From NCBI RefSeq assembly GCF_910584465.1, contig NZ_CAJUBK010000012.1, positions 1 to 49,515 of the forward strand: a stretch of DNA of 49,515 bases, given 5' to 3'. Of the stretch, positions 15,428 through 24,228 are shown piece after piece. The notes under the pieces are model-generated. The model searched no databases, was not told the DNA's origin, and saw only the letters and a list, made by a program, of their open reading frames with translations. Position 1 is the first letter of the stretch. Every line of letters begins with the position of its first letter. Position numbers and translations under genes: made by a program. The DNA is from an uncultured Oscillibacter sp. Its GTDB lineage: Bacteria; Bacillota; Clostridia; Oscillospirales; Oscillospiraceae.

Positions 15428-16690
15428 TCAGACCACGCCGAAGTGCTCGAAGAGGATGCGCTCCGCCTCGGAGTTCCAAAGGCCGTCGTGCGCGCCGCAG
15501 CAGTCCGCCAGGCGGGCGAAGAGCGGGTCCTCCTCCCCCTTCTCCCGGAAGTCCGCGATGGCGGTGAGGGGCATGTCGAACTGGGTATAGGTCAGCTTCT
15601 TCCCGCCGGGGATATGGGGGAGGTTTTTCGTGGTCTCCACGATGGAGTCGATGCCGCCCACGTGGGTGACCATGACGGCGGGGCGGATCTTCCCCTCGGC
15701 GGCCAGGCGGATGGCCTCCTTGAGGTCGTCCGTGCTGCCGCCGGTGGTGCCGATGATGTGGGTGGAGGAGTAGTGGCAGTTGTAGAGGTTGATGGTGGCG
15801 GAGAACGCCTTGTCCGTCGGGCCGGAGAAGAAGTTCATGCACCCGTCATAGCCCAGCAGCCGGTCCCCCATCTCCGCCAGGGCGCGGATGGAGTTGTAGA
15901 CGAAGATGTCGTCGTACCCCTTCCCGCCGGTGAGGGCCATCAGCTCCGTGAACTGGTCGGAGCATTCGTCGGGGTTGATGTACACCAGGCGGATGCCGCG
16001 GGCGGCGGCCAGGGACTCGGGGATGAGCTGCCGCGCCCGGGCGATCCGCTCGCTGGAGAGGTCGGTCACCACCACCAGGGAGGGCTTCTCCTCCAGGGTC
16101 ATGGGGTATTCGATGGCCCCCAGGCCCATGGGGCCGCAGCCCCCCAGGATGAGGACGCTGCCCCCCGCCTTGATGCCCATATGGTGCTCGTGGCTGTGCC
16201 GGTCCGTGTGGTAGTTCCCGTGATAGCCCCCCACGACGCAGCTCATGGGCTCGCCGAGGCTGGCCTCGAAATAGCTCTCGCCGTCGTAGTGGAGCAGGTA
16301 CCCCAGCTCCATGACCTCCGGCGGGACCACGCAGTAGGTGCAGGCCCCGCCGAAGTATTCATAGGAGTACCCGGGGGAGGCTAGGCTCCCCTTGTAGTTC
16401 AGGGCGGGCTGCTGGGCGAATTTCTCACCGGGAGCGAATTCGCCCAGCCATTTCTTCCCCACCTTCACGATGTCGCCGGCGAACTCGTGGCCGATGATGA
16501 CGGGGCGTGTGTCCACGTCCTGGGGGCAGCGCTTGTGGGCCTTGCCCTGGACCAGCAGCTTGTAGGTGGACATGCAGATGCTGTCGCTCATGACCCGGAC
16601 CAGGATCTCGTCGTCCCGGATCTCGGGCAGATCGAACTCCTCCAGGCGGATGTCGTAAGCGCCGTAGAGACGCACGCCCTTGGATCTCAT
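15428..16690 (-). CDS. SorE-like zinc-dependent polyol-phosphate/ketose-1-phosphate dehydrogenase
   Basis: 420-residue medium-chain dehydrogenase that reads like L-sorbose-1-phosphate reductase (SorE). Zinc-site and substrate motifs are PVIIGHEFAG, GYSYEYFGG and SLGEPMSCV; the Rossmann part has LILGGCGPMGLGAIEYPM; later come NFFSGPTDK and GTTGGSTDDLKEAI. SorE interconverts a 1-phosphorylated ketose and a hexitol phosphate at the carbon next to the phosphate. It is last in the deoR-fruK-PTS operon, starting 4 nt after the PTS stop with GGAG inside the PTS gene end. In this setting it may oxidise mannitol-1-phosphate to fructose-1-phosphate, which FruK can use. That reaction is inference. Confidence 0.82.
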   Translation of the reverse strand: MRSKGVRLYGAYDIRLEEFDLPEIRDDEILVRVMSDSICMSTYKLLVQGKAHKRCPQDVDTRPVIIGHEFAGDIVKVGKKWLGEFAPGEKFAQQPALNYKGSLASPGYSYEYFGGACTYCVVPPEVMELGYLLHYDGESYFEASLGEPMSCVVGGYHGNYHTDRHSHEHHMGIKAGGSVLILGGCGPMGLGAIEYPMTLEEKPSLVVVTDLSSERIARARQLIPESLAAARGIRLVYINPDECSDQFTELMALTGGKGYDDIFVYNSIRALAEMGDRLLGYDGCMNFFSGPTDKAFSATINLYNCHYSSTHIIGTTGGSTDDLKEAIRLAAEGKIRPAVMVTHVGGIDSIVETTKNLPHIPGGKKLTYTQFDMPLTAIADFREKGEEDPLFARLADCCGAHDGLWNSEAERILFEHFGVV

Positions 16691-16694
16691 GGGT

Positions 16695-18596
16695 TCACTC
16701 CAGGCCGTTGAGCAGCTTGTAGAGCTGGTCCACGCTGGCGTTGTCCACCAGCTTGTCGGTGTCCTCCTCGGTCTCGGCGACCTCGACGATCTTGCCCAGG
16801 ATGCCCAGATGGTCCTCGCCCTTGGAGGCGATGCCCACCACGAGGCGCACGGTGTCGTCGCCCCAGGCGATGCCCTCGGGATAGGTCATGACGACCAGGC
16901 CGGTCTTCTTGATGGCCTTCCGGGACTCCTCGGTGCCGTGGGGGATGGCCACATGGCTGCCGATGGCCACGGAGAAGCTCTCCTCCCGGTCCAGCATGCC
17001 CTGGATATACGCCTCTTCCACGTAACCGCTCTCGACCATCCGCCGGCCCACGGCCTTGATGGCCTCCTCGGGGCTGACGGGCTTGCAGCCCAGGAGGATG
17101 TTCTTTTTCTCCAGCAGGATCTCGCCGGAGGCGGCGGGCCCCTCCGGGGCGGCGGCCGGGGCCGGGGCGGCGGGAGCGGCCCCGGACTTCCGGGCCTCCA
17201 GCAGCTCCTTCACCAGCACGTCGTACTCCGGCGCGCCCATGAAGTTCTTGATGGGGATGATGCGGGCCTGGGGCGCGCGCTGGGCGGCGCGGCCGGACAG
17301 CTCATGATGGGTGACGACGATCTGGCAGTCGCCGGGGATCTCGCTCACGGGATGGTGGATGACCTCGATGTCGGTGATGCCGACCTCCTTGAGCTTGTTG
17401 CGCACCATGGTGGCGCCCATGGCGGAGGAGCCCATGCCCGCGTCGCAGGCGAAGACGATCTTGCGCACGTCCTTGGCGCTGACGGAGGCGCCGGAGGGAG
17501 CGGGGACGGCCTGGCCCTTGGAAGCGGCCTTCGAGGCGGCGACCTGGGCCTGCGCCTCCTCGAGGCTGGCGTCCTTGCCGAACAGCTTGAGGAGGGAGGC
17601 GGAGAGGAAGAAGCTGACCGCCGCTCCCACGGCGATGCCCGCCACGTTGGCGAAGTACCCGCCCTTGGGGGTCATGAGCATCTCGGCGATGATGCTGCCG
17701 GGAGAGGCCGCGGCCACCAGACCGCCGCCCAGGATGGACAGGGTGAAGATGGCGCAGATGTTGCCCACCATGGGCCCCAGGATGACGATGGGGTTCATCA
17801 GCACATAGGGGAAGTAGATCTCATGGATGCCGCCCACGAACTGGATGAGGGCGGCGGCCCCGGCGGAGGAACGGGTCTCGCCCTTGCCCGCCACGCAGTA
17901 GGCCAGCAGGAGCCCCAGGCCGGGGCCGGGGTTGGACTCGATCATGAAGAGGATGGACTTGCCCACTTCGCCCATGGCCTGGAGGGCCTCCACCTGCTGG
18001 GTGCCGATGGGGGTGAAGACGCCGTGGTTGATGGCGTTGTTCAGGAACAGGACCTTGGCCGGCTCCACCAGGACGGCGGTGAGGGGCAGCAGGCTGTGGT
18101 CCACCAGCCAGCCTACGCCGTCCGCCAGGACATCGGTGAGGACCACGCAGACCGGCCCGATCACGTAGATGGCCAGGATCGCCAGCACCGCGCCGATGAT
18201 GCCCACGGAGAAATTGTTGACCACCATCTCGAAGCCCGCGGGGATATGGCCCTCCATGGCCTTGTCGAACTTCTTGATGCACCAGCCGCCCAGGGGGCCG
18301 CAGATCATGGCCCCGATGAACATGGTGCTGTCCGTGGCGGCGATGGCGCCCAGGGTGGCCAGCGCGCCGGTGACGGCGCCCTTCTGGCCGCCCACGGCCT
18401 TGCCGCCGGTGTAGCCGATCAGGATGGGGAGCAGGTACTGGAGCATGGGGCCCACCATGCCGTTGATGGTCTCGTTGGGGAACCAGCCCGCCGGGATGAA
18501 GAAGGCGGCGATGAAGCCCCAGGCGATGAAGGCCCCGATGTTCGGCATGACCATGCCGCTGAGGGACCGTCCAAATTTCTGGACTTTTTCTTTCAT
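16695..18596 (-). CDS. mtlA: PTS mannitol-type EIICBA component
   Basis: 633-residue fused PTS permease with domain order C-B-A as in E. coli MtlA. EIIC (about 1-345) is a membrane channel with MPNIGAFIAWG, LNNAINHGVFTP and GGIHEIYFPY; a linker follows; EIIB (about 380-470) has the phospho-Cys loop VFACDAGMGSSAMG; a Pro/Ala-rich linker leads to EIIA (about 495-633) with the phospho-His in AIPHGTEES. It takes up and phosphorylates a hexitol, most likely mannitol, to the 1-phosphate. Start 18596 (MKEKVQKFGRSL) has AAAGGACG upstream; the frame upstream of it is not coding. The 154-bp gap to fruK holds GC hairpins only. Confidence 0.94.
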   Translation of the reverse strand: MKEKVQKFGRSLSGMVMPNIGAFIAWGFIAAFFIPAGWFPNETINGMVGPMLQYLLPILIGYTGGKAVGGQKGAVTGALATLGAIAATDSTMFIGAMICGPLGGWCIKKFDKAMEGHIPAGFEMVVNNFSVGIIGAVLAILAIYVIGPVCVVLTDVLADGVGWLVDHSLLPLTAVLVEPAKVLFLNNAINHGVFTPIGTQQVEALQAMGEVGKSILFMIESNPGPGLGLLLAYCVAGKGETRSSAGAAALIQFVGGIHEIYFPYVLMNPIVILGPMVGNICAIFTLSILGGGLVAAASPGSIIAEMLMTPKGGYFANVAGIAVGAAVSFFLSASLLKLFGKDASLEEAQAQVAASKAASKGQAVPAPSGASVSAKDVRKIVFACDAGMGSSAMGATMVRNKLKEVGITDIEVIHHPVSEIPGDCQIVVTHHELSGRAAQRAPQARIIPIKNFMGAPEYDVLVKELLEARKSGAAPAAPAPAAAPEGPAASGEILLEKKNILLGCKPVSPEEAIKAVGRRMVESGYVEEAYIQGMLDREESFSVAIGSHVAIPHGTEESRKAIKKTGLVVMTYPEGIAWGDDTVRLVVGIASKGEDHLGILGKIVEVAETEEDTDKLVDNASVDQLYKLLNGLE

Positions 18597-18750
18597 AGAT
18601 AGACGTCCTTTCTCATGATAGATTTCAGGCCGGGGAGCCGTATGCCGCCCCCGGCCGGGGGGACGCGGGGATCGGGGGTCGGGATCTGCATCCATGACCG
18701 GGTCGCCCGGCGGGCGGGGGAGGCCGGACGGCGTCCGCGGATGCGGGCCC

Positions 18751-19662
18751 TCAGAACGCCGGGAGGAGCGCCCGCACCGCGCTTGCGCAGGCCAGGCCGT
18801 CGGAGAAGGCGGTGGCCGATCCGGCGGCGGCCCCCATGCGGTGGGCGGCGGCATAGTCCCCGGTCTCCAGCCATCCGGCCAGGAACCCGGCGACCATGGA
18901 GTCCCCCGCCCCCACGTTGTGGCGGACGGCGCCCTCCGGCACGCCCAGGCGGTGCTGGGCCCCGGTCTCGTCCAGCAGCAGCGAACCGTCCCCGGCCATG
19001 GAGACCAGGACGTTCCGGGCCCCCTGCTCCTGGAGGCGTTTGGCGCAGGAGGGGATCTCCCCGCCGGGGAGGGGGTCTTTCCCAAAAAGCTCCCCCAGCT
19101 CGGCGCGGTTGGGCTTGATGAGGAAGGGCCGGTAGGGCAGGACCCCCCGCAGCACGTCCCGGGCGGCGTCCACCACCGTCAGGACGCCCCGGCCCTCGAC
19201 CCGGGCCAGGATGCGCTGGTATACGTCGCCGGGCAGTCCGGCGGGCAGGGACCCGGCCAGGACCAGCACGTCCCCCGGGCGCAGCCGGTCCAGCTTCCGG
19301 AAGAGCGTCTCCAGCGCCGGGGCCGGGATGACGGGGCCTTGGCTGTTGATCTCCGTCTCCTCGCCGCCCCCGACGGAGCGGATCTTGACGTTGACCCGGG
19401 TCAGGCCCTCCTCCAGATGGACGAAGTCGGTCCGGATGCCCGCCGCTCTCAGGCCGTCCTCCAGGGCCTTGCCGGTGAAACCGGCCACGAAGCCCAGGGC
19501 CGTGGTCTCCACGCCCAGGCTGTGGAGGACGGTGGAGACGTTGACGCCCTTGCCGCCGAAGTGCAGGTTCTCCCGCTTGGTGCGGTTCAGGCCCCCGGGG
19601 CGGAAGCCGTCTACGAGGACCTCATGGTCCAGGGCGGGGTTCAGCGTTACCGTATAGACCAC
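18751..19662 (-). CDS. fruK: 1-phosphofructokinase (PfkB family)
   Basis: 303 residues; phosphorylates fructose-1-phosphate to fructose-1,6-bisphosphate. The N-terminus MVYTVTLNPALDHEV and FGGKGVNVS are the FruK/LacC signature 1 region, and VGAGDSMVAGF near residue 255 is the PfkB signature with the catalytic Asp. Complete length. Only 3 nt separate it from the DeoR gene upstream, so the two are co-transcribed. No fructose PTS is present in the window; the partner here is the mannitol-type EIICBA. A 6-phosphotagatose/hexose kinase role cannot be excluded. Confidence 0.9.
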   Translation of the reverse strand: MVYTVTLNPALDHEVLVDGFRPGGLNRTKRENLHFGGKGVNVSTVLHSLGVETTALGFVAGFTGKALEDGLRAAGIRTDFVHLEEGLTRVNVKIRSVGGGEETEINSQGPVIPAPALETLFRKLDRLRPGDVLVLAGSLPAGLPGDVYQRILARVEGRGVLTVVDAARDVLRGVLPYRPFLIKPNRAELGELFGKDPLPGGEIPSCAKRLQEQGARNVLVSMAGDGSLLLDETGAQHRLGVPEGAVRHNVGAGDSMVAGFLAGWLETGDYAAAHRMGAAAGSATAFSDGLACASAVRALLPAF

Positions 19663-19665
19663 GGC

Positions 19666-20409
19666 TCACACCTCCCTGATGTCCGTATAGTCTTTGTACC
19701 GCCGGTCCGGCAGGCGGTCCGTGATGACGCAGGCGGCCTCGATGGGGAACATCACCGCCGCCGTCACCTGGCCGAATTTGCTGGAGTCCGCCAGCACGTA
19801 GACCGATTGGGCCCTGGCGGCGGCCAGGGATTTCACCGCCGCCTCCTCGGGATCGGGCGTGGTGAAGCCCTGGGCGATGGTGATGCCGTTGGTGCCGAGG
19901 AACGCCTTGGTGAAGTTGTACCGCCGCAGGGACTCCAGCGTGTCGGCGCCGATCAGGGCCATGGTGCCCGCCTTCAGCGTCCCTCCCAGCACATGGGTCC
20001 GGAGGTCCCGCTCCATGAGACGGCAGGCGCATTCGATGCTGTTGGTCAGGAACAGGGCCTTGGAGGTCCGCAGGTGCTCCGCCATGTGGAGGACCGTGGT
20101 GCCCGCGTCCAGGAAGACCACGTCGTCGTCCCCGATGAGCCCGGCGGCGTACCGGGCGGTCCGGTCCTTCTCCGCGGTGTAGAGCCCCCGCTTGGTCTCC
20201 ATATCCAGCTCCTCGCTGTGGAACTCTCCGTCCATCCGCACGGCGCCGCCATGGACCTTGTTCAGCTTGCCCTGTTTGGCCAGCGCGGTGAGGTCCCGCC
20301 GGATGGTGGCCTCGGAGGCGCCCGTCACCTGACAAAAGTCCGTCACCGTGGCGGCCCGCCGCTGGGCCAGCTCCCTGAGGATCCGCTCCGCGCGTTGTTC
20401 AGCCAGCAT
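19666..20409 (-). CDS. DeoR family transcriptional regulator of the PTS operon
   Basis: 247 residues. The N-terminal winged helix (AEQRAERILRELAQR, then TVTDFCQVTGASEATIRRDL) is followed by KVHGGAV, the usual DeoR junction. The C-terminal sugar-phosphate sensor domain has FLDAGTTVLHMAEHL, TNSIECACRL and GTNGITIAQGFTTPD. First gene of the operon, with GGAGGTGG before ATG 20409. As with FruR and GlpR it probably represses its operon until a phosphorylated sugar binds. Confidence 0.93.
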   Translation of the reverse strand: MLAEQRAERILRELAQRRAATVTDFCQVTGASEATIRRDLTALAKQGKLNKVHGGAVRMDGEFHSEELDMETKRGLYTAEKDRTARYAAGLIGDDDVVFLDAGTTVLHMAEHLRTSKALFLTNSIECACRLMERDLRTHVLGGTLKAGTMALIGADTLESLRRYNFTKAFLGTNGITIAQGFTTPDPEEAAVKSLAAARAQSVYVLADSSKFGQVTAAVMFPIEAACVITDRLPDRRYKDYTDIREV

Positions 20410-20426
20410 GATCCACCTCCTTCCTG

Positions 20427-20450
20427 TGATTGAAAATGTTTGATTTTGGT
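20427..20450. promoter_or_regulatory. Candidate DeoR operator (direct repeats)
   Basis: TGATTGAAAA (20427-20436) and TGATTTTGGT (20441-20450) are near-direct repeats lying between the promoter and the deoR start, a typical place for a DeoR-family autorepressor. Confidence 0.35.
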
Positions 20451-20460
20451 TTCCTTGATC

Positions 20461-20489
20461 ATGATAACGCCAATGCCGATCAAAGTCAA
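20461..20489 (-). promoter_or_regulatory. sigma-A promoter of the deoR-fruK-mtlA-sorE-like operon
   Basis: Minus strand -35 TTGACT (20484-20489), 17-bp spacer, -10 TATCAT (20461-20466). Confidence 0.75.
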
Positions 20490-20565
20490 CAGGTATCGGT
20501 CCGTTCCGGTCAACAAAAAGCGGGAGGGAAACTTGTGCAGTTTGCCCAAGGACTGGTGAAAGGCG

Positions 20566-20595
20566 AAGCTCCCCCGCCTTTTGGCGGGGGAGCTT
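20566..20595. terminator. Terminator hairpin after the aminotransferase gene
   Basis: 13-bp perfect stem (20566-20578 / 20583-20595) around TTTT, 13 bp beyond the minus-strand stop. Confidence 0.65.
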
Positions 20596-20608
20596 TGAAC
20601 GTTTTTGA

Positions 20609-21745
20609 TCAGATCGTGCCGATGAAGCGTTCGATGCGGTCCAGGCCCTCCTTCAGGTCCTCGTCGGAATAGCAGTAGCTCAGGCGCATATAGCCCTCCG
20701 TGCCGAAGTACACGCCGGGGATGACGCCCACCAGGCCCTCCTTCAGCATCTTCTCGCAGAAACGGAGGGAGCCCATGCCGAACTTCCGGATGTCGATGAA
20801 CATGTAGAAGGCGCCCTCCGGCTCCTGGACGTCCAGGCCCATGGCGGTGAGGCGGCGGTAGACATAGTCCCGGCGCCTGCGGAAGAGCGCGACCATCGGG
20901 GCGGTGTCGCAGTCCAGCGCGGCCGCGCAGGCGGGCTGGACGAAGGCGGGGGCGGAGACCACCGCGTACTGGTGGAAGATCTGCATCCGGTCCCGGATGG
21001 GGGCGTCCGCCAGGCAGTAGCCCAGGCGCCAGCCGGTCATGGCGTAGGGCTTGGAGAAGCTCTGGATGACGACGATCCGGTCCCGCATGTCCTGGTACTC
21101 GGCGAAGCTGTGGTAGCCGTCCGTATAGACCAGGGTGCGGTACACGTCGTCGCAGAGGACGAAGATGGGCTCGTCCTTCAGGATGTCGTGGACGGCGTCC
21201 AGGGTCTGCCGGGTGTAGATGCAGCCGGTGGGGTTGTTGGGGGAGGTGAGGACGATGGCCTTGGTCCTTGGCGTGACGGCGGCCCTCAGCGCGGCGGGAT
21301 CGATCTGGAAACGGTGGTCCTCCGTGGGCAGGGCCACGGGCACGCCCCGGCAGAGCCGGGTGATGGACTCATAGAGGCTGAACGCCGGGGTGGGGATGAT
21401 GACCTCGTCGCCGGGATTGAGCATGGTGGACAGGGCGATGAACAGGCCCTCCGTGGCCCCGATGGTGAGGATGATCTCCTCGGGGGAGTAGCGCAGCCCG
21501 TGGGCCCGCTCCTCGAACCGGGAGATGGCCTCCAGCAGATAGGGATAGCCGTTGCCGGGAGGATAGTGGGTGTCGTTGGCGTCCAGGGCGGCTTTCGCGG
21601 CCGCCTTGACCGCCTCCGGGGTGTCCTGGTCCGGCTCGCCGATGGTCAGGGCGCAGGCGCCGGGGGTGTCCCGCACCAGGAAGGTGAAGCGGCGGATGCC
21701 GGACAGCTCCACGCCCAGCACGGCGCTGTTCAAAGTCAGGTCCAT
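20609..21745 (-). CDS. Class I/II pyridoxal-phosphate aminotransferase
   Basis: 378-residue fold-type I aminotransferase of the AspC/PatA-like group. Motifs in order: LTIGEPDQDTP near the N-terminus, TIGATEGLF, LTSPNNPTGCIYT, CDDVYRTLVY, and SFSKPYAMTGWRLGY where the Lys forms the Schiff base; a C-terminal Arg in MRLSYCYS binds the substrate carboxylate. Cytosolic. Start 21745 (MDLTLNSAV) with AAGGAGTG 8 nt upstream; the 15 codons upstream in frame overlap the promoter. Substrate pair not determinable; aspartate/aromatic or N-succinyl-type activity are options. Single gene. Confidence 0.9.
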   Translation of the reverse strand: MDLTLNSAVLGVELSGIRRFTFLVRDTPGACALTIGEPDQDTPEAVKAAAKAALDANDTHYPPGNGYPYLLEAISRFEERAHGLRYSPEEIILTIGATEGLFIALSTMLNPGDEVIIPTPAFSLYESITRLCRGVPVALPTEDHRFQIDPAALRAAVTPRTKAIVLTSPNNPTGCIYTRQTLDAVHDILKDEPIFVLCDDVYRTLVYTDGYHSFAEYQDMRDRIVVIQSFSKPYAMTGWRLGYCLADAPIRDRMQIFHQYAVVSAPAFVQPACAAALDCDTAPMVALFRRRRDYVYRRLTAMGLDVQEPEGAFYMFIDIRKFGMGSLRFCEKMLKEGLVGVIPGVYFGTEGYMRLSYCYSDEDLKEGLDRIERFIGTI

Positions 21746-21777
21746 AAGGTCCACACTCCTTTTCGAATCACAGGACC

Positions 21778-21806
21778 AGTATAGGCCCATCGGGAGGGAT
21801 CGTCAA
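21778..21806 (-). promoter_or_regulatory. sigma-A promoter of the aminotransferase gene
   Basis: Minus strand -35 TTGACG (21801-21806), 17-bp spacer, -10 TATACT (21778-21783). Confidence 0.8.
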
Positions 21807-21969
21807 TGCCCAGGATCGGGGAGAGGACGCCGCGGGACGGCGTCCGGGCCCGCGGGGGACGCGGGGATCGGGCCCGCGGGGAGGGGGATGTGCGCGGGAG
21901 GCCCCGCCCGGGCCTCCCGCGCCATGGGGATCGAGGCGGCCTCAGGATCTTTTGGGGCCCTGGGGGATC

Positions 21970-21997
21970 GGCCCGGCGGAAAGCCTTTCGCCGGGCC
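21970..21997. terminator. Hairpin downstream of the 25-codon ORF
   Basis: GGCCCGGCG (21970-21978) pairs with CGCCGGGCC (21989-21997). Confidence 0.45.
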
Positions 21998-22002
21998 GCG
22001 GC

Positions 22003-22080
22003 CTATCGGTCGCTTGGGAGCCAGCCGTCCTGGAAGATCAGGTCGTCCACGTCCCCGGCGGCGGTCCTTCGTATGCTCAC
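22003..22080 (-). CDS. Possible 25-residue small protein
   Basis: GTG at 22080 preceded by GAAGGAGG at ideal spacing starts MSIRRTAAGDVDDLIFQDGW, which ends LPSDR and TAG at 22003, just before a hairpin. An AGACT-AGTCT inverted repeat lies upstream (22103-22119). The sequence is soluble and acidic. It may be a true small gene or the stub of a larger lost gene; I do not recognise it. The rest of the 21807-22163 gap shows nothing I can support. Confidence 0.3.
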   Translation of the reverse strand: MSIRRTAAGDVDDLIFQDGWLPSDR

Positions 22081-22163
22081 GGCAAGTCCTCCTTCGTTTT
22101 TCAGACTATTTGACAGTCTATGCGGCGGAGGCGGGAGCGCTGCCTGGAGGAGGGCACGAAAAG

Positions 22164-22199
22164 GGCGCCTCCTCCGGGGCTTTTTTTGGAGGAGGCGCC
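22164..22199 (-). terminator. Terminator of the nucleoside ABC operon
   Basis: 12-bp perfect stem (22164-22175 / 22188-22199); the minus strand continues with CTTTTCG. Confidence 0.7.
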
Positions 22200-22213
22200 A
22201 TGCCGGATCGGCT

Positions 22214-23134
22214 TCAGGACTTGGGGGCCTGTTTTTTCAGCTTGGCGGTCCCTCCGCCCCGGCGGCTGAATGCCACCAGCGCCACGATGGTGGCGATGTA
22301 GGGCAGGGTCATGGTCAGCTGGCTCTTGATGACGGTCTGGAGGGCCAGGCCGACGCCCTGGCAGAGGCCGAAGAAGAGGCTGGACAGGATGGTCAGCAGG
22401 GGATGGGACATGCCCAGGCTGGCGGCGGCCATGGCGATGAAGCCCCGGCCGGAGGTCATGTTCTCCGTGAACATGATGACCTGGCCCATGCTCAGCGCCG
22501 TGCCGCCCAGGCCGCAGAGGGCCCCGGAGAGGATGACCATCCCCATCTGGATGCGGGTGGCCTTGGTGCCCAGGCTCTCGGCGGCGGGCTTGTTGATCCC
22601 CACCGAGAGGGTGCGGAAGCCCGAGACGGTCTTGAAGAGGTAGATGAAGAGCAGGACGGCGATGACATAGCACAGGTAGTCCAGGATCGTCAGGTTCTCC
22701 AGCGCCCGGCCCAGGAAGGGGACGTCCCGGATGAGGGGGAGGTTGATCTTGTGCAGGGACACCAGCTTCGGGTCGTTCAGCACGCCCCGGAGGCCGAAGA
22801 ACAGATAGAGCAGGAAGGTGGTCCCGCCCTGGACCAGCAGGTTCAGCGAGGTGCCGATGACCATGTCCGCGGCGCCGTACTTCACCTGGAGCACCGCCAC
22901 GATGAGGCCCACCAGGGCCCCGGAGAGGATGCCCGCCGCCACGGACAGCAGCACGCTCCCCGTGGTGTAGTTCACGGCGATGGAGAAGAAGCAGGCGATG
23001 AGCATCTGCGCCTCCAGGGCGATGTTGAACACGCCCACCCGGCTGCAGACGGCGCTGCCCAGCGCCGCCAGGAGGATCGGCGTGGTGGAGCGCAGGGTGG
23101 AGTTGAGGATGGATGCGATGTAAGCGGAGTTCAT
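22214..23134 (-). CDS. BMP-type nucleoside/sugar ABC transporter permease 2
   Basis: 306-residue inner-membrane permease of the RbsC/NupQ family with about eight to ten helices. It opens with TTPILLAALGSAVCSRVGVFNIALEAQM, split here as TTPILLAALGS and NIALEAQM, the family hallmark, and has a cytoplasmic coupling region near GINKPAAESLGTKATRIQ and the SGRGFIAMAAASLG segment. Start 23134 overlaps the stop of the preceding permease gene by 4 nt (ATGA), so both are translated together. Last gene of bmp-ATPase-permease-permease. Confidence 0.93.
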   Translation of the reverse strand: MNSAYIASILNSTLRSTTPILLAALGSAVCSRVGVFNIALEAQMLIACFFSIAVNYTTGSVLLSVAAGILSGALVGLIVAVLQVKYGAADMVIGTSLNLLVQGGTTFLLYLFFGLRGVLNDPKLVSLHKINLPLIRDVPFLGRALENLTILDYLCYVIAVLLFIYLFKTVSGFRTLSVGINKPAAESLGTKATRIQMGMVILSGALCGLGGTALSMGQVIMFTENMTSGRGFIAMAAASLGMSHPLLTILSSLFFGLCQGVGLALQTVIKSQLTMTLPYIATIVALVAFSRRGGGTAKLKKQAPKS

Positions 23135-24228
23135 GCCTGCGCGCCTCCTTTCACGTTCCCGTCCTCTTTCGGGGCCTTCCGGCGGATGGACCGGAACACC
23201 AGCTTCACCGAGACGAACAGGGTGATGCAGCACTGGATGATGGTGGCGATCTCCAGGGGGATGCCCAGGGAACGCTGGATGGCGCTGCCGCCGATCTGGA
23301 GGCCGGAGAGGAAGATGGACACGAAGAACATGCCCACCGGGTCCAGGTCCGCGATCAGGGCGGCCATGAGGCCCGTCCAGGCGTAGTTGGTGTTGGAGAG
23401 CATGCCGTCCACATAGCGGAACTTGAGGCCGAAGACCTCCGCCGTCCCCGCCAGGGAGGCGATGGCCCCGGAGAGGGCCATGGTGACGATCATGACCTTC
23501 ACCTGCTTCGTGCCGCCGTAGCGGGCGAAGGAGGGGTTGAACCCGCCCATCTTGGACTCATAGCCGAAGACGGTCTTCTTCGTGACGAAGATCATGAAGA
23601 GCACCACCGCCGCGGCGAGGAGGAACCCCGCGTTGAAGGTGCTGGTGGAGGACAGGCGGGGCAGGCGCAGGCCCTCGGCGATCTCCGCCGTCTGGAGGGC
23701 CAGCCCGTCGCCGGAGGTGTCCTTCAGGGGATAGGTGACGAAGTAGCTGGCGATGTTGTTGGCCACGTAGTTCAGCATCAGGGTGGTGATGACCATGCTG
23801 ACCTGGAACCTCCAATTCAGCACGGCGGGGAGCAGGGCGTACAGCGCCCCGGCGGCCATGCCGGTCAGCCAGGCCAGGAGGCCCACCAGGATGGGCGGGC
23901 CGGGGAGGTACAGCGCCGCGACGGTGGCGGCGAAGGTGCCGGTGACCATCTGGCCCTCCACGCCGATGTTGATGTAGCCCGCCCGCCAGGCCATGCCCGT
24001 GGCCATGGCGCAGATGATGATGGGCGTGGCCCGGGTCAGGGTGGAGAACAGGTAGTAGGGGGTGAAGAAGGATTTGTTGAACATCTCGATGTAGACGGCG
24101 GCAGGGTCGTGGCCGCAGGCCAGGATCACCGCCGCGCCCACCAGCAGGCCGAAGACGGTCGCCACCAGCGGCTGGCGCAGGGCCCGCCAGGCCCGCGCGC
24201 CCAAAGCTCTCATATCATCCGGCTTCAT
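23131..24228 (-). CDS. BMP-type nucleoside/sugar ABC transporter permease 1
   Basis: 365-residue permease of the NupP type, longer at the N-terminus than its partner. Signature text is ATPIIICAMATGMAWRAGYINIGVEGQM, read in two parts as TRATPIIICA and GYINIGVEGQM, followed by the coupling region GGFNPSFARYGGTKQVKVM. Start 24228 has GGAGGGG 7 nt upstream and overlaps the end of the ATPase gene by 14 nt; MRALG at 24213 would avoid the overlap but lacks an SD. Forms a heterodimer with the next permease. Confidence 0.93.
   Translation of the reverse strand: MKPDDMRALGARAWRALRQPLVATVFGLLVGAAVILACGHDPAAVYIEMFNKSFFTPYYLFSTLTRATPIIICAMATGMAWRAGYINIGVEGQMVTGTFAATVAALYLPGPPILVGLLAWLTGMAAGALYALLPAVLNWRFQVSMVITTLMLNYVANNIASYFVTYPLKDTSGDGLALQTAEIAEGLRLPRLSSTSTFNAGFLLAAAVVLFMIFVTKKTVFGYESKMGGFNPSFARYGGTKQVKVMIVTMALSGAIASLAGTAEVFGLKFRYVDGMLSNTNYAWTGLMAALIADLDPVGMFFVSIFLSGLQIGGSAIQRSLGIPLEIATIIQCCITLFVSVKLVFRSIRRKAPKEDGNVKGGAQA

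Noticed and set aside
16680..18602. A 640-codon open frame on the plus strand
   Set aside because: It is the antisense shadow of the mannitol-type PTS gene, which has clear EIIC, EIIB and EIIA motifs.
20427..20450. CcpA cre site before the PTS operon
   Set aside because: The repeats are direct rather than the symmetric cre pattern; they fit a DeoR-type operator better.
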